From Mycolicibacterium sp. MU0050 (GTDB taxonomy: Bacteria; Actinomycetota; Actinomycetes; Mycobacteriales; Mycobacteriaceae), in NCBI RefSeq assembly GCF_963378085.1, contig NZ_OY726395.1:992001-1056000 (forward strand): a stretch of 64,000 nucleotides of DNA, written 5' to 3'. The translations under genes and the position numbers were made by a program. Positions within the stretch are counted from its first letter, which is position 1. Every line of letters begins with the position of its first letter. The notes beneath the pieces are model-generated. The model worked only from the letters and a program-made list of their open reading frames with translations, made no database searches and was not told the DNA's origin. Positions 63,974 through 64,000 of this stretch are shown piece after piece.

Positions 63974-64000
63974 GTGAGCCGTATCGACGCCGTCCTGGAG
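63974..64000 (+). CDS. Rhodanese-like protein, partial at window end
   Basis: Only nine codons are present (GTG start, reading VSRIDAVLE) after a good ribosome-binding site GGAAGG. Order after cysteine dioxygenase matches the Rv1066 rhodanese-like gene. The product is inferred from synteny only. Confidence 0.5.

Overview
The window is high-GC actinobacterial DNA from what is almost certainly a fast-growing mycobacterium (Mycolicibacterium type). Gene order at both ends follows, from memory, Mycobacterium tuberculosis: pth-rplY-lpqT-prsA-glmU-tRNA-mfd-mazG-lpqU-eno-ftsB-like-DUF501-ppx (the Rv1014c to Rv1026 block) on the left, and a beta-propeller gene, a FadD14-like ligase, a dihydrodipicolinate-reductase-like enzyme, two patatins, lpqV, cysteine dioxygenase and the start of a rhodanese gene (the Rv1057 to Rv1066 block) on the right. 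Two IdeR-like iron boxes, leaderless-type starts and many lipoprotein genes fit the same group.

Layout. 1-0.9 kb: a TmrB-like P-loop protein gene enclosed by a 68-bp inverted repeat. 0.9-22.6 kb: the conserved housekeeping block, with extra genes inserted (SDR, arsC-like, a secreted VPxV-repeat protein, a SulP transporter, and an efeO-efeB iron-uptake operon headed by a 77-codon reading frame under an IdeR-like box). 22.7-36 kb: accessory catabolism and regulation, with an FAD monooxygenase/TetR pair, tRNA-Leu with a partial copy of its 3' end 0.5 kb further on, an exported alpha/beta hydrolase, a Baeyer-Villiger monooxygenase with a TetR and three spaced operator-like repeats, a carotenoid oxygenase, an exported acetamidase/formamidase-like protein, and an FNT-family channel coupled to cyanase. 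36.8-47.2 kb: an acyl-CoA ligase followed by a dense redox-defence region: Cu-type SodC, nitroreductase, a cytochrome-b/molybdopterin fusion, hemerythrin, OsmC, MarR, PAS protein, FurA and catalase. 48.5-55.9 kb: a glutamine-type ABC transporter, the ectABCD ectoine/hydroxyectoine operon, then an IdeR-box-preceded methyltransferase and an HTH regulator. 56.3-64 kb: the second conserved block.

The accessory region of roughly 33 kb sits between two blocks that are also close together in M. tuberculosis, and it begins near a tRNA-Leu gene. No integrase, transposase, phage gene or CRISPR array is visible. The best leads for something new are the inverted-repeat cassette at the left edge, the efeU-less iron operon with a coupled small ORF, the FNT-cyanase pair, the atypical BVMO with its 20-bp-phased operators, and the iron-box methyltransferase/HTH pair behind the ectoine operon. 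All functional calls come from reading motifs and gene order by eye; no database search was possible.
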